Assembly: GCF_001316435.1 (NCBI RefSeq)
Contig: NZ_JXLL01000006.1
Coordinates: 1 to 64,000 of the forward strand
Reading direction: 5' to 3'
Source: Caloranaerobacter sp. TR13
GTDB lineage: Bacteria; Bacillota; Clostridia; Tissierellales; Thermohalobacteraceae
DNA length: 64,000 nt
The position numbers and the translations under genes are program-made. Positions 45,411 through 54,195 of this stretch are shown piece after piece. Below the pieces are notes generated by a model. The model worked only from the letters and a program-made list of their open reading frames with translations. It was not told the origin of the DNA and searched no databases. The stretch's first letter is position 1, and each line of letters begins with the position of its first letter.

Positions 45411-46271
45411 CTACACCTCTTTTAATATTTTTTTTAATTCCAAAATAGATTTATTGTTCTTATTTCCTTCAGTCAATTTAACAGTCTCATAACCTAAAAT
45501 TTTATATAAATTTAGTAATTCTGGTGCAAAACCTTCTAAACTTTCAATATGTTTAACTATTGTACCAACATCTCCTCTTTTTATAGGACCAGTCAAAGCT
45601 TTTTTAGGCCCAAGTTTTCTTATATTTTCAATAGTTCCTTTAATTAATGGATATACAGCTTCTATTGCTAATTCTTCATCTACTCCCATAATTTCATAAA
45701 ACTTTAAACCATAATCAATCAAGGTAACTAAATAATTCGATACTACACATGCTGAAGCATGATAAAGTCCTTTCAACTCTTCTGTTATTGTAAAGAACCT
45801 ATTGCCGCATTTTTCCATCATATCCTCTAGTATATTTATTTTTTCTTTATCCCCTTCTACAGTAAATACTGTAGATTTTAGACTTATTAAAGCAGAATTT
45901 ATATCTGCAAATGATTGTAATGGATGCAAGCTATATATATAAGCTCCTCTCTGTTTCAGTGAAAAAAGTTCTTTTGAAGATAATGCTCCGCTCATATGAA
46001 CGAAAATCTGACCTTTTTTAATATCGTAATGTTTGGATATTTCATCAGCTACTTTTTTAATTACATCATCAAGAGTCGTTATAAATATCAATTGTGCTAA
46101 ATCTAATAATTCTTGTAAATTTCTAAAAGCAACGCCTTTGACTTCTTTAGCTCCTTTTTGTGCAGATTCAAACTTTCTACTATAGTATCCTACAACATCA
46201 AAGTTATTATCTTTTAGATATTTTCCAAAAGCACACCCTACTTTCCCTGCCCCTATGAAGCCTATCTTCAT
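45411..46271 (-). CDS. Rossmann/DUF2520 oxidoreductase, candidate ketopantoate reductase (PanG-like)
   Basis: A 286-aa protein with the N-terminal NAD(P) loop IGFIGAGKVGCAFGKYL and a C-terminal DUF2520 helical domain (LYHASACVVSNYLVTLIDYG, LTGPIKRGDVGTIVKHI). It opens a pantothenate operon with panB, panC and panD but no panE. Alternative ketopantoate reductases (PanG) have been described in bacteria lacking panE; this is the obvious candidate here. Function is inferred from fold and position. Confidence 0.75.
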   Translation of the reverse strand: MKIGFIGAGKVGCAFGKYLKDNNFDVVGYYSRKFESAQKGAKEVKGVAFRNLQELLDLAQLIFITTLDDVIKKVADEISKHYDIKKGQIFVHMSGALSSKELFSLKQRGAYIYSLHPLQSFADINSALISLKSTVFTVEGDKEKINILEDMMEKCGNRFFTITEELKGLYHASACVVSNYLVTLIDYGLKFYEIMGVDEELAIEAVYPLIKGTIENIRKLGPKKALTGPIKRGDVGTIVKHIESLEGFAPELLNLYKILGYETVKLTEGNKNNKSILELKKILKEV

Positions 46272-46290
46272 TTATCCCCCTCCTTTGTAT

Positions 46291-46330
46291 AAAAAAACCC
46301 CTCTTGTGGGCAAAAAGACACAAGAAGGGT
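46291..46330 (-). terminator. Leader terminator of the pan operon
   Basis: On the minus strand ACCCTTCTTGTG pairs with CACAAGAGGGGT and is followed by seven T, 19 bases before the operon's first start codon. It must therefore act as an attenuator. Confidence 0.9.
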
Positions 46331-46364
46331 ATAAAACTCATACTCTTTTTTAAATTCTATCTTC

Positions 46365-46460
46365 CTGTCTCCGTCCACATAGGCTCAGAGCAGCTTATTT
46401 TGTTCTATTATTGTCAAATAAATTAACTAAACGGTATAGCTCCTTTTAAGGATACTATCC
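46365..46460 (-). ncRNA. pan-motif-like leader RNA (tandem bulged hairpins)
   Basis: On the minus strand the first hairpin (46460-46433) has two paired arms interrupted by one unpaired A on each side, around a UCCUU/AAGGA top. A second hairpin (46393-46365), CTGCTCT...GGAGACAG, again has bulged A residues. Bulged-A hairpins, often in tandem upstream of panB/C/D, define the published pan motif. A terminator follows. The aptamer-like role is inferred. Confidence 0.65.
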
Positions 46461-46467
46461 AAAAATA

Positions 46468-46496
46468 ATTTTATCATACTAGAATATCTAATACAA
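46468..46496 (-). promoter_or_regulatory. Predicted promoter of the pan operon
   Basis: On the minus strand TTGTAT and TAAAAT are 17 bases apart, so transcription would start within a few bases of the first pan hairpin. Confidence 0.55.
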
Positions 46497-46741
46497 TCCA
46501 AACAATAGCAAAAATTACAATTGTATATTACATTTACTTAATAATTTTTCATATCTATCCCTCAACTGATAGCTATCAGAACAAAATCTTATCGCAAACA
46601 CAATGTGCTGAATATGATATAATATATTTCAATAATTTTATAATTTTATGCTGTACAATTTTGTTTAATGTGTTATACTATTTATAGATTTAATCTCATT
46701 GGCTCTATGTAAATACATATAAATATAGGAGGACTGTAATT

Positions 46742-48265
46742 ATGTTATACTTATTTGATAATAATGCTTTTAATAATATGATTATCAATCCAGCTAAAGA
46801 GGATTTAATTAAGCTAAGCAGAGATAAAGGAATAATTACAGAATTTAATAGTCTTTGCTTCATAACTAATGTAAGAAATAGAAGTGCTAAAAATACTTTT
46901 GTCGTAGATGAAATACCTTTAGGTGTAGATCAACAAGGAATTTCCAGAAAAGAAGCAGATATAATAGTTAATGAAGTGAATAATTATTTAATGCATAAAG
47001 AATTAATTAGATTAGATAGAAAAATGGGGCTTAATAGTAAATTTTCATTTAACTGTAGACTTTATATAACTAAGGAATATAGCAGAATTGCATATATGTG
47101 GAATAATTCTTTATTTGCTCCTAATGATATCAATAATCCTGACATGGTAAGTGTTTATGTTCCAGAATGGCCACAAAGAATTATATTAATATATCCAGAA
47201 GAAGGAGTAACTTATATATTAGGAACCGATTATTTTGGCGAAGCTAAAAAATCTTTCTTAAGAATGGCTATGTACAAGGTTAAAAAAATGGGTGGTTTAG
47301 GCCTTCATGCAGGCAGTAAAGTGCTAAGAGTAAAAGATAAAAATGGAATATTAAAAGATGTAGGATTTATTATGTTTGGATTAAGTGGTACTGGAAAAAC
47401 AACTTTAACAATACATGACCACAATCTAAAAGGAGAAGAAAAAGCTATTATTAGACAAGATGATGTAATATTTATGGATAAAAATGGATACTGTACCGGA
47501 AGTGAAAATGGCTTCTTTATTAAGACTGAAGGTTTAAGTGAAAGCCAAGGAGTTTTATATAAAGCTGCAATAAGTCAAAATGCTATTTTTGAAAACGTTA
47601 AAGTTTATGAAAATGGCAAAGTTGACTTTTTTAATACTGAGCTAACTTCAAATGGAAGAGGCGTAGTACTTAGAGAAGAAATCGATAATACAGATAATAG
47701 TATTAATCTTGAAAAAGCTCATAAACTTATATTTATAACTAGAAGAAATGATATCATACCACCAGTTGCTAAATTAACTGTTTCTCAAGCAGCTACATTC
47801 TTTATGCTAGGAGAATCTATTGAAACTTCTGCTGGAGATCCTACTAAAGCAGGTCAGTCAAAAAGATGTGTTGGTACAAATCCTTTTATTATAGGACCTG
47901 AAGCAGAAGAAGGTCACAAGCTATATCAAATATTAAAACAAAATCCTGATATGGAATGCTACATCTTAAACACAGGAAGAGTTGGACAAAACAACAATTT
48001 TGGAGGCGAAAAAATTACTATAGAAGTTTCAACAACTATTATGCGTGAAATTGCAAGAAATACAATAGAATGGGTAACTGATAAAGACTGGGGTTATCTA
48101 GTACCAAAAGCAGTAAATGGTTTAGACATGGGTAAATATAATCCAAGAAAATATTATACAGAAATAGAATATAAGGCATTAGTAAATAAATTAAAAGAAG
48201 AAAGAGTTAAATGGCTATCAAGATTTGAAAATTTAGATATACAATTAGTAAATAGTATAGCATAA
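46742..48265 (+). CDS. pckA: Phosphoenolpyruvate carboxykinase (ATP)
   Basis: Interconverts oxaloacetate and phosphoenolpyruvate with ATP/ADP. It is 507 aa with the kinase loop GLSGTGKTTLT, the metal site RQDDVIF and later GDPTKAGQSKRCVGTNPF and YILNTGRVGQ. The N-terminus is divergent from enterobacterial PckA but the core motifs are intact. GGAGGA lies 8 bases before the ATG. The 281-bp gap 46461-46741 also carries the pan promoter on the other strand. Confidence 0.92.
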   Translation: MLYLFDNNAFNNMIINPAKEDLIKLSRDKGIITEFNSLCFITNVRNRSAKNTFVVDEIPLGVDQQGISRKEADIIVNEVNNYLMHKELIRLDRKMGLNSKFSFNCRLYITKEYSRIAYMWNNSLFAPNDINNPDMVSVYVPEWPQRIILIYPEEGVTYILGTDYFGEAKKSFLRMAMYKVKKMGGLGLHAGSKVLRVKDKNGILKDVGFIMFGLSGTGKTTLTIHDHNLKGEEKAIIRQDDVIFMDKNGYCTGSENGFFIKTEGLSESQGVLYKAAISQNAIFENVKVYENGKVDFFNTELTSNGRGVVLREEIDNTDNSINLEKAHKLIFITRRNDIIPPVAKLTVSQAATFFMLGESIETSAGDPTKAGQSKRCVGTNPFIIGPEAEEGHKLYQILKQNPDMECYILNTGRVGQNNNFGGEKITIEVSTTIMREIARNTIEWVTDKDWGYLVPKAVNGLDMGKYNPRKYYTEIEYKALVNKLKEERVKWLSRFENLDIQLVNSIA

Positions 48266-48291
48266 ATGCGGCTAAAATAGCCGCATTTATT
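48262..48291. terminator. Bidirectional terminator between pckA and apbE
   Basis: AAATGCGGCT pairs with AGCCGCATTT (loop of 5), with T runs on the plus side and overlap with both stop codons. Confidence 0.88.
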
Positions 48292-49324
48292 TTTGCATAT
48301 GAAAATCTGGATTAGTTAACTTGAAAGTATTATTAAGTCCATCTGTAATAAAAACACGTTTGTCTTTAGTAATAAATATAGCTTCTACTCCATCTAAATT
48401 TTCTATTAGTCTTTTTCCTTCAGAAAGCCCTAAAGAAAAAGCAACAGTTGAAAGTGCATCTGCATCAATTGATTTATTTGTTATTATCGAAACACTTACC
48501 AATGAGTTTTCTACTGGATATCCTGTATAAGGATCTAATATATGGTGATATCTTTTTCCATTCTGCTCAAAATACCTCTCATATACACCTGACGTAACTA
48601 CAGTCTTATCTATAACCTTAACTATCCCAATATAATCTCCTCTTTTAGTAAAAGGATTCTGAACTCCTATATTCCAAGGAGACCCATCAGGTTTACTACC
48701 TAAAGCAAAAATATTTCCTCCTAAATTTATAATAGCATGCTTTACATTTTCATTTATTAAAATATCAGCTACTTCATCAGCAGCATAACCTTTCGCAATT
48801 CCTCCAAGGTCTATTTTCATACCTTTTTCCATAAGTTTTACTTTTTTCTCTTTTTCATCTAATAGTATCTTTTTATAATCAATTAGTTTTATAGTATTAT
48901 TTATTTCTTCTTCACTCGGCACTTTAGCCCTATCTGTGCCTATTCCCCATAATTCAACTAAAGGTCCTATAGTAATATCAAATTTCCCATTAGACAATTT
49001 AGAATAAAAAATCCCTCTTTTAATTACATCAAATACATCTTCAGAAACTTTGATATAATCATTTCCTGAGTTAATATTAACTTTATAAATATCACTATCT
49101 TTAATGTTTTTACTCATTTTGTTATCTATATCTTTAATCCTTTCAAATACCTTATCAAGTACAATTGGGTTAGCATCCTGATAAATATTCACTGTTACTA
49201 TAGTCCCTAAAAGGAATTCTGTTCTTGTTAATGGTTTGTTTCTAATTTTTGTTGAGCATCCTACTAAACTCAAAAACAATGCAAGAATTAACAATAAACA
49301 AATAATTCTCTTAAATTTTCCCAT
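48287..49324 (-). CDS. apbE: FAD:protein FMN transferase lipoprotein
   Basis: ApbE attaches FMN from FAD to a Thr/Ser of extracytoplasmic proteins. It is 345 aa with a lipobox, LALFLSLVGC, FLLGTIVTVNIY, and the active-site segments KIDLGGIAKGYAADEV and HAIINLGGNIFALG. GGAGG lies 6 bases before the ATG at 49324. The gene directly upstream encodes a lipoprotein carrying the FMN acceptor motif. Confidence 0.93.
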   Translation of the reverse strand: MGKFKRIICLLLILALFLSLVGCSTKIRNKPLTRTEFLLGTIVTVNIYQDANPIVLDKVFERIKDIDNKMSKNIKDSDIYKVNINSGNDYIKVSEDVFDVIKRGIFYSKLSNGKFDITIGPLVELWGIGTDRAKVPSEEEINNTIKLIDYKKILLDEKEKKVKLMEKGMKIDLGGIAKGYAADEVADILINENVKHAIINLGGNIFALGSKPDGSPWNIGVQNPFTKRGDYIGIVKVIDKTVVTSGVYERYFEQNGKRYHHILDPYTGYPVENSLVSVSIITNKSIDADALSTVAFSLGLSEGKRLIENLDGVEAIFITKDKRVFITDGLNNTFKLTNPDFHMQK

Positions 49325-49366
49325 TTTAATCCTCCAATTCATACTTCAATTTTAACCCTAAATATA

Positions 49367-49399
49367 TTATAAGGCTTTAGAGTCAAACTCTAAAGCCTT
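49367..49399 (-). terminator. Terminator between the FMN-binding lipoprotein and apbE
   Basis: AAGGCTTTAGAGT pairs perfectly with ACTCTAAAGCCTT; only a weak T tract follows on the minus strand, so read-through into apbE is possible. Confidence 0.65.
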
Positions 49400-49818
49400 T
49401 ATTTCATATTCTTATTCATAGCCTTTTTAGCTAATTTTTTAAATCTTTCGCTAGTATACGTTGCACCAGTAACTACATCTACTTTATCGACATCCTGTTT
49501 ACTAACAAGCTCTTTCTCTAATTTAACCTTAACATCTTCTGGAGTTATTCCAGATGCTTCTTTCATTTTTTTAGCATATTCTTTATTTTCATTTTTATTT
49601 TGTCCTTCTTTGTTAACTTCATTAAATACAACATCAACTATTTTACCATCCTTATAGGTTATTGAAATTTCTGCTTTCCACCCATATTTATCATAATCAT
49701 CAGACGCTTTATAAGTACCATCCTTATAGCTCATATCCTTGTCAGTTACTGAATTGCACCCTGTTATAGCTAACATTGTAATTATTGTAAAAACAATAAT
49801 ATAAGATATCCTTTTCAT
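49399..49818 (-). CDS. FMN-binding domain lipoprotein
   Basis: A 139-aa lipoprotein (lipobox TMLAITGC) with one FMN-binding domain: DGTYKASDDYDKYGWKAE and the flavinylation motif VDVVTGATYTSERF, matching DxxTGAT recognised by ApbE, where the Thr is modified. It probably acts as an extracellular electron carrier, as PplA does in Listeria. ATG at 49818 is 8 bases after AAGGGG. It is upstream of apbE on the same strand. Confidence 0.88.
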   Translation of the reverse strand: MKRISYIIVFTIITMLAITGCNSVTDKDMSYKDGTYKASDDYDKYGWKAEISITYKDGKIVDVVFNEVNKEGQNKNENKEYAKKMKEASGITPEDVKVKLEKELVSKQDVDKVDVVTGATYTSERFKKLAKKAMNKNMK

Positions 49819-49919
49819 ACTCAAAACCCCTTTTCATCAAAATATCTTTGTATTATTTACACATAAATAATATTATTATATCATCAGTATTAAGTAAAGA
49901 ATAATGAAATTTCTTAATT

Positions 49920-50555
49920 TTAGTTACTTGAATCCTTCATAACAGCGTTCACAACTTTTTTTATAATTTCATAATCATATCCTTTATAAGCTAAGTGTTG
50001 AGATAACTTCTGATATATTTTATTCTTATCTTTATCTTTTATACTTCTTAATTTTTTCTTGGCCAGATAAACTGCATTTTCATATATTTTTTCATCTTCT
50101 ATTTCTGAAATAACTTTGTTTATTATATCTTCACTTATTTTTTTCTTTGTTAATTCAAATATAATACGTTTTTTTCCGTATTTATTGCTATTTATTTTAT
50201 TTCTAACATAATTTTTTGCATATTCTTCATCATTAACCATTTTATATTCTTTTAAAATTTCTATTACATTATCTATAATTTCACCTTGATAACCTTCTTT
50301 AGATAACTTATCTCTAAGTAACATCTCGCTTTGCATTGTTCTAGCCAATATACTAAAAGCTCTGTTCTTAGCTCTTCTAAGGTTTTCATCAAATATTAAG
50401 AGTTCTAACTTTTCTTTATCTACTTGAATTCCTTCTTCAATTCTAAATTTATAAATAACTTCTTTATGGACTCCAGCAAAAAATTCATGATCAATATATA
50501 TATTAACATTTTCTTTATTATTTTTTTGCTCAACTATTTTAGTTACAATCCCCAT
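49920..50555 (-). CDS. recX: RecA regulatory protein RecX
   Basis: A 211-aa three-helix-repeat protein that modulates RecA filaments. The family features are RRAKNRAFSILARTMQSEMLLRDKLSKEGY, VNDEEYAKNYVRNKINSNKYGKKRI and HLAYKGYDYEIIKKVV. recA is not in the window. It is 15 bases after the membrane hydrolase gene. Confidence 0.9.
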   Translation of the reverse strand: MGIVTKIVEQKNNKENVNIYIDHEFFAGVHKEVIYKFRIEEGIQVDKEKLELLIFDENLRRAKNRAFSILARTMQSEMLLRDKLSKEGYQGEIIDNVIEILKEYKMVNDEEYAKNYVRNKINSNKYGKKRIIFELTKKKISEDIINKVISEIEDEKIYENAVYLAKKKLRSIKDKDKNKIYQKLSQHLAYKGYDYEIIKKVVNAVMKDSSN

Positions 50556-50570
50556 AATTATTCCTTCTTT

Positions 50571-51155
50571 CTAAACTCCTATAATCTTAAGTAAAACATA
50601 AATCGAATAAAAACACGAACCCTTTAATATAAGTTCTTCTTCACCACCACTTTTTACATTAAAAGGAGATGAAATTTTAAAACTACATGGATAAAATAAT
50701 TCTATGCCGCCTTTAGTAAGAAAATCGGCAATCAAATGGCTAATATAGCCTATAACGAAACCTTTATACACATCAATTAAATTATATCTCATTGCTAAAA
50801 TTTTAACAACCATTGAAAACAGTAAAAGACCTAGTAAACTATGAGTAAATCCTCTATGATGAGATATTCCTGTAAATGCTAAAGTTATAGATAAAATTTT
50901 TAAAAGCCTACTGTTTAAACTTATACCGAAATAAATACAACCAAAACTTAAAGTTATATAAAATATAATTTTAAATATTCTATTTTTCTTAAAAAGAAGC
51001 TTTTGATTTAACTTGCTCTTGGGATGGTCTATATCAGGTAATAAAGACCCTAATACCGTTGAAAAAATAAAAATAATACCCCTTTCTAAAGAATAATCTG
51101 AAATAGTAGTAATTCCTGCTGCAATCCCTAGCATAACATGCGTCTTACCCTTCAT
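50571..51155 (-). CDS. YdjM-type membrane metal-dependent hydrolase (DUF457)
   Basis: A 194-aa membrane protein with 4-5 helices and the family histidine/aspartate clusters: N-terminal KTHVMLGIAAG, SLLPDIDHPKSKL, HRGFTHSLLG and GYISHLIADFLTKGGIELFYP. Homologues such as YdjM are LexA-regulated in E. coli and their reaction is unknown. It precedes recX, which fits a DNA-damage link, but no LexA-type box was recognised. Confidence 0.88.
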   Translation of the reverse strand: MKGKTHVMLGIAAGITTISDYSLERGIIFIFSTVLGSLLPDIDHPKSKLNQKLLFKKNRIFKIIFYITLSFGCIYFGISLNSRLLKILSITLAFTGISHHRGFTHSLLGLLLFSMVVKILAMRYNLIDVYKGFVIGYISHLIADFLTKGGIELFYPCSFKISSPFNVKSGGEEELILKGSCFYSIYVLLKIIGV

Positions 51156-51225
51156 CTTTTGTATCCTCCAACTGATTCTTATAAGTATAGAACACTAGTT
51201 CTAGTATATCATAGATTATATTTTA

Positions 51226-51266
51226 TTTAAATAGCTGAAACAAAGCTATTTAAACAACTTTGTTTC
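51226..51266. repeat. Overlapping alternative hairpins
   Basis: TTTAAATAGCT/AGCTATTTAAA (51226-51254) and GAAACAAAG/CTTTGTTTC (51237-51266) share sequence, so they are mutually exclusive. They lie between the divergent membrane hydrolase gene and the SAM riboswitch promoter. Confidence 0.5.
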
Positions 51267-51306
51267 ATTACTCTTTTTAATAAACTATTTTACCATAAAA
51301 AAAGTA

Positions 51307-51335
51307 TTGACAAACTCTATGAAATGATTTAGAAT
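51307..51335 (+). promoter_or_regulatory. Promoter of the SAM riboswitch / met operon
   Basis: TTGACA and TAGAAT are separated by exactly 17 bases, about 30 bases before the aptamer. Confidence 0.8.
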
Positions 51336-51366
51336 CTTAAACTATAGTGATAAAAATAAATAATAC

Positions 51367-51521
51367 GCTCTTATCCAGAGAGGTGGAGGGACTGGCCCTA
51401 TGAAGCCCGGCAACCTGTGTTTCAAAACACAAGGTGCCAATTCCTGCGGTATAAGATATACCGAGAGATGAGAGAGAGAAATAAGTTTTTTATGCCTCTT
51501 TCATCCGAAAGAGGTTTTTTT
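51367..51521 (+). ncRNA. SAM-I riboswitch (S-box) with terminator
   Basis: The conserved aptamer pieces are in order: CTTATCCAGAGAGGTGGAGG, GACTGGCCCTATGAAGCCC, GGCAACC, an AAGGTGCCAATTCC arm and GATGAGAG near 51468. A CCTCTTTC/GAAAGAGG terminator with TTTTTTT (51495-51521) follows. High SAM would switch off metNIQ. Confidence 0.97.
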
Positions 51522-51600
51522 AATATCCTTCTATCCACAGAAGGGGTATTATTATAACTGTTTTAGTTTATCACATTAAACCGATAAAGGAGTGAAGTAA

Positions 51601-52611
51601 TTGATTGTAATTCAAAATCTCAGCAAAATATATGAAAGTAAAAACGAAAAAGTACATGCATTAAAAGATATCAATTTAGAAATTAAAAAAGGTGAAATTT
51701 TTGGAATCATGGGTTTGAGTGGAGCAGGAAAATCTACTCTTATTCGCTGTATTAATCTTCTTGAAAAACCTACTAGTGGTAGTATTTTCATTAACAAAAA
51801 AGACATAACGGTTTTAAATAAACATGAACTTAGAGAAATAAGAAAACGTATTGGAATGATTTTTCAACATTTTAACCTACTTAACTCAAGAACAGTTTTT
51901 GAAAATATAGCTTTTCCACTTGAAATTTCAGGTTACAACAAGAAACAAATTAAAGAAAGAGTAGAAAATCTGTTATCTTTAGTTGAACTCTCAGATAAAA
52001 TGAATGCATATCCTTCCCAACTAAGTGGAGGACAAAAACAGAGAGTTGCCATAGCTCGTGCTCTTGCTAATCAACCAGATATTTTATTGTGTGATGAGGC
52101 AACTTCTGCTCTTGACCCTAAAACAACAAAATCTATTTTGAAACTTCTTAAAGAAATTCAAAGTAAATTCGGTCTGACAATAGTTCTTATAACACACCAA
52201 ATGGAAGTAATTCGTGATATTTGTGATAGAGTTGCAATTATTGAAAACGGAAAGATAATCGAACTAGATACAGTTGAAACAATATTCACAAACCCTAAAA
52301 CTAGAACTGCTAAAGACTTTGTTTCACACATTCAACATAATAAAGAAGAAATCAATTTCCCTAAAACCTCTGGCTCTAAGGTTATACGATTAAAACTTTT
52401 AGGAGAAGTTGTGAAAAAACCTATTATATCTCAATTGATTAAACTTTTTTCAGTAGATATAAACATATTATCAGCTAATATAAATGAATTACAAACAACA
52501 AATATAGGGACCCTGCTTATACAAATTTATGGGAAAAATGAAGAAGTAGAAAATGCAATCAAATGGCTCAAAAAAGAGAAAATCGGATTGGAGGTAGTAT
52601 GGAATGGATAA
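51601..52611 (+). CDS. metN: Methionine ABC transporter ATP-binding protein
   Basis: A 336-aa ABC ATPase: Walker A GLSGAGKSTL, signature LSGGQKQR, Walker B ILLCDEATSALD, and a C-terminal NIL domain (~265-336) that senses methionine. TTG start 8 bases after AAAGGAG. First gene of metN-metI-metQ behind the SAM riboswitch. Confidence 0.95.
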   Translation: MIVIQNLSKIYESKNEKVHALKDINLEIKKGEIFGIMGLSGAGKSTLIRCINLLEKPTSGSIFINKKDITVLNKHELREIRKRIGMIFQHFNLLNSRTVFENIAFPLEISGYNKKQIKERVENLLSLVELSDKMNAYPSQLSGGQKQRVAIARALANQPDILLCDEATSALDPKTTKSILKLLKEIQSKFGLTIVLITHQMEVIRDICDRVAIIENGKIIELDTVETIFTNPKTRTAKDFVSHIQHNKEEINFPKTSGSKVIRLKLLGEVVKKPIISQLIKLFSVDINILSANINELQTTNIGTLLIQIYGKNEEVENAIKWLKKEKIGLEVVWNG

Positions 52612-53257
52612 CTTGATAGGATTACTTTTTCCCTCCTTATGGGAAACCATATATATGGTAGCAGCTTCAACAATATTTGCTCTAATCCTAGGTTTCCCTC
52701 TAGGTATTTTACTAGTAGTTACAGAAAAGAATGGCATTTGGGAAAAGCCTGTATTAAATTCAGTACTAGGTACTGTTATAAATGTATGTCGTTCTTTCCC
52801 ATTTATTATTTTAATGATTCTAGTTTTCCCTCTATCACGTATCCTTGTAGGAACATCTATAGGAACTACAGCCAGTATAATACCATTAGCAATTGCAGCT
52901 GCTCCTTTTGTAGCAAGGGTTATTGAAAGTTCCTTTAAGGAAGTCGATAGTGGAGTTATAGAAACTGCTTTAGCAATGGGAGCTACAATCCCACAAATCA
53001 TTTTTAAAGTACTTATTCCAGAAGCTTTGCCTTCGTTAGTACTTGGTATCACTCTAACAATCATAAATTTAATTGGCTATTCAGCTATGGCTGGTGCTAT
53101 TGGAGGAGGTGGTTTAGGAGATTTAGCAATACGTTATGGGCTTTACCGTTTTGAAACTAGTATAATGATTGCATCTGTGATAATAATTATTTTACTTGTA
53201 CAGGGAGTACAAGCAATAGGCAATAAAATTGCATTGAGTATTAGCAAAAAAAGATAA
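52604..53257 (+). CDS. metI: Methionine ABC transporter permease
   Basis: A 217-aa permease with five helices and the ABC coupling loop region ETALAMGATIPQIIFKVLIPEALPS. FPLGILLVVTEK and YSAMAGAIGGGGLGDLAIRYG are typical of MetI. It overlaps metN by 8 bases, with GGAGG inside the end of metN. Confidence 0.96.
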   Translation: MDNLIGLLFPSLWETIYMVAASTIFALILGFPLGILLVVTEKNGIWEKPVLNSVLGTVINVCRSFPFIILMILVFPLSRILVGTSIGTTASIIPLAIAAAPFVARVIESSFKEVDSGVIETALAMGATIPQIIFKVLIPEALPSLVLGITLTIINLIGYSAMAGAIGGGGLGDLAIRYGLYRFETSIMIASVIIIILLVQGVQAIGNKIALSISKKR

Positions 53258-53269
53258 GGAGGAATAAAT

Positions 53270-54073
53270 ATGAAAAAATCTTTAATTCTATTACTAATTA
53301 TTTCTGTATTAAGTGGTATTATTCTTATTGGCTGCCAATCTTCAAAAAAAGATAATAATGTACTAAAAGTTGGGGCTACTCCAGTACCTCACGCTCAAAT
53401 ACTTGAAGTAGTAAAAGACAAACTTAAAGAACAAGGTATAGACCTACAAATTATTGAATTTACTGACTATGTAAAACCAAACTTAGCCTTAGCAGAAAAA
53501 GAAATTGACGCGAATTTCTTTCAACACATACCATATATGAACAGCTTTGCTAAAAAGAATAATATAGATATTGTATCTATAGGAGCAGTACACGTTGAGC
53601 CACTTGGTTTATATTCAGAAAAAGTAAAATCAATAGAAGAATTAAAAGAAGGTGCAGTTATTGCTATACCAAACGACCCTACAAACTGCGGAAGAGCTCT
53701 TATACTTCTTGAAAAAAATGGCCTTATAAAACTTAGAGAAAATGCAGGTCTTGAAGCTACGGAGAAAGATATAATTGAAAATCCAAAGAAACTTGTGTTT
53801 AAGTCTTTAGAAGCAGCTCAACTACCAAGAGTGCTTAAAGACGTTGACGGTGCTGTCATTAATGGAAATTATGCTTTAGAGGCAGGTCTTATACCTACAA
53901 AAGATGCTATTTTACTTGAAGATGGTGATTCTCCTTATGCAAATATTGTGGCTGTTAGAAAAGGAGAAGAAAACGATCCAAAATTAAAGGCACTAATTAA
54001 AGCTCTTCAATCAGAAGAGGTTAGGAAATTTATTGAAAAAGAGTATAATGGAGGAGTTATCCCAGCATTTTAA
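53270..54073 (+). CDS. metQ: Methionine-binding lipoprotein
   Basis: A 267-aa NlpA-family lipoprotein with lipobox GIILIGC, KVGATPVPHAQIL, DANFFQHIPYMNSFAKKN, IAIPNDPTNCGRALILLEKNG and VINGNYALEAGL. It delivers methionine to MetNI. AAGGAGG precedes the ATG. Confidence 0.95.
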   Translation: MKKSLILLLIISVLSGIILIGCQSSKKDNNVLKVGATPVPHAQILEVVKDKLKEQGIDLQIIEFTDYVKPNLALAEKEIDANFFQHIPYMNSFAKKNNIDIVSIGAVHVEPLGLYSEKVKSIEELKEGAVIAIPNDPTNCGRALILLEKNGLIKLRENAGLEATEKDIIENPKKLVFKSLEAAQLPRVLKDVDGAVINGNYALEAGLIPTKDAILLEDGDSPYANIVAVRKGEENDPKLKALIKALQSEEVRKFIEKEYNGGVIPAF

Positions 54074-54120
54074 TACTCTTTGAAATTGCTAATTAGAATT
54101 AGTATTGATAACTTAATATT

Positions 54121-54150
54121 ATGTTGGCTTAACTCTATGTTAAGCCAACA
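54121..54150 (+). terminator. Terminator of the met operon
   Basis: ATGTTGGCTTA pairs with TAAGCCAACAT (11 bp); only a weak T tract follows. Confidence 0.6.
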
Positions 54151-54195
54151 TACTTTCTGAATCATAAAAAGTTTAATTTTTTAAATAAATACTAT

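Noticed and set aside
46600-46680. Promoter for pckA with TATACT at 46674
   Set aside because: No credible -35 element at 16-18 bases.
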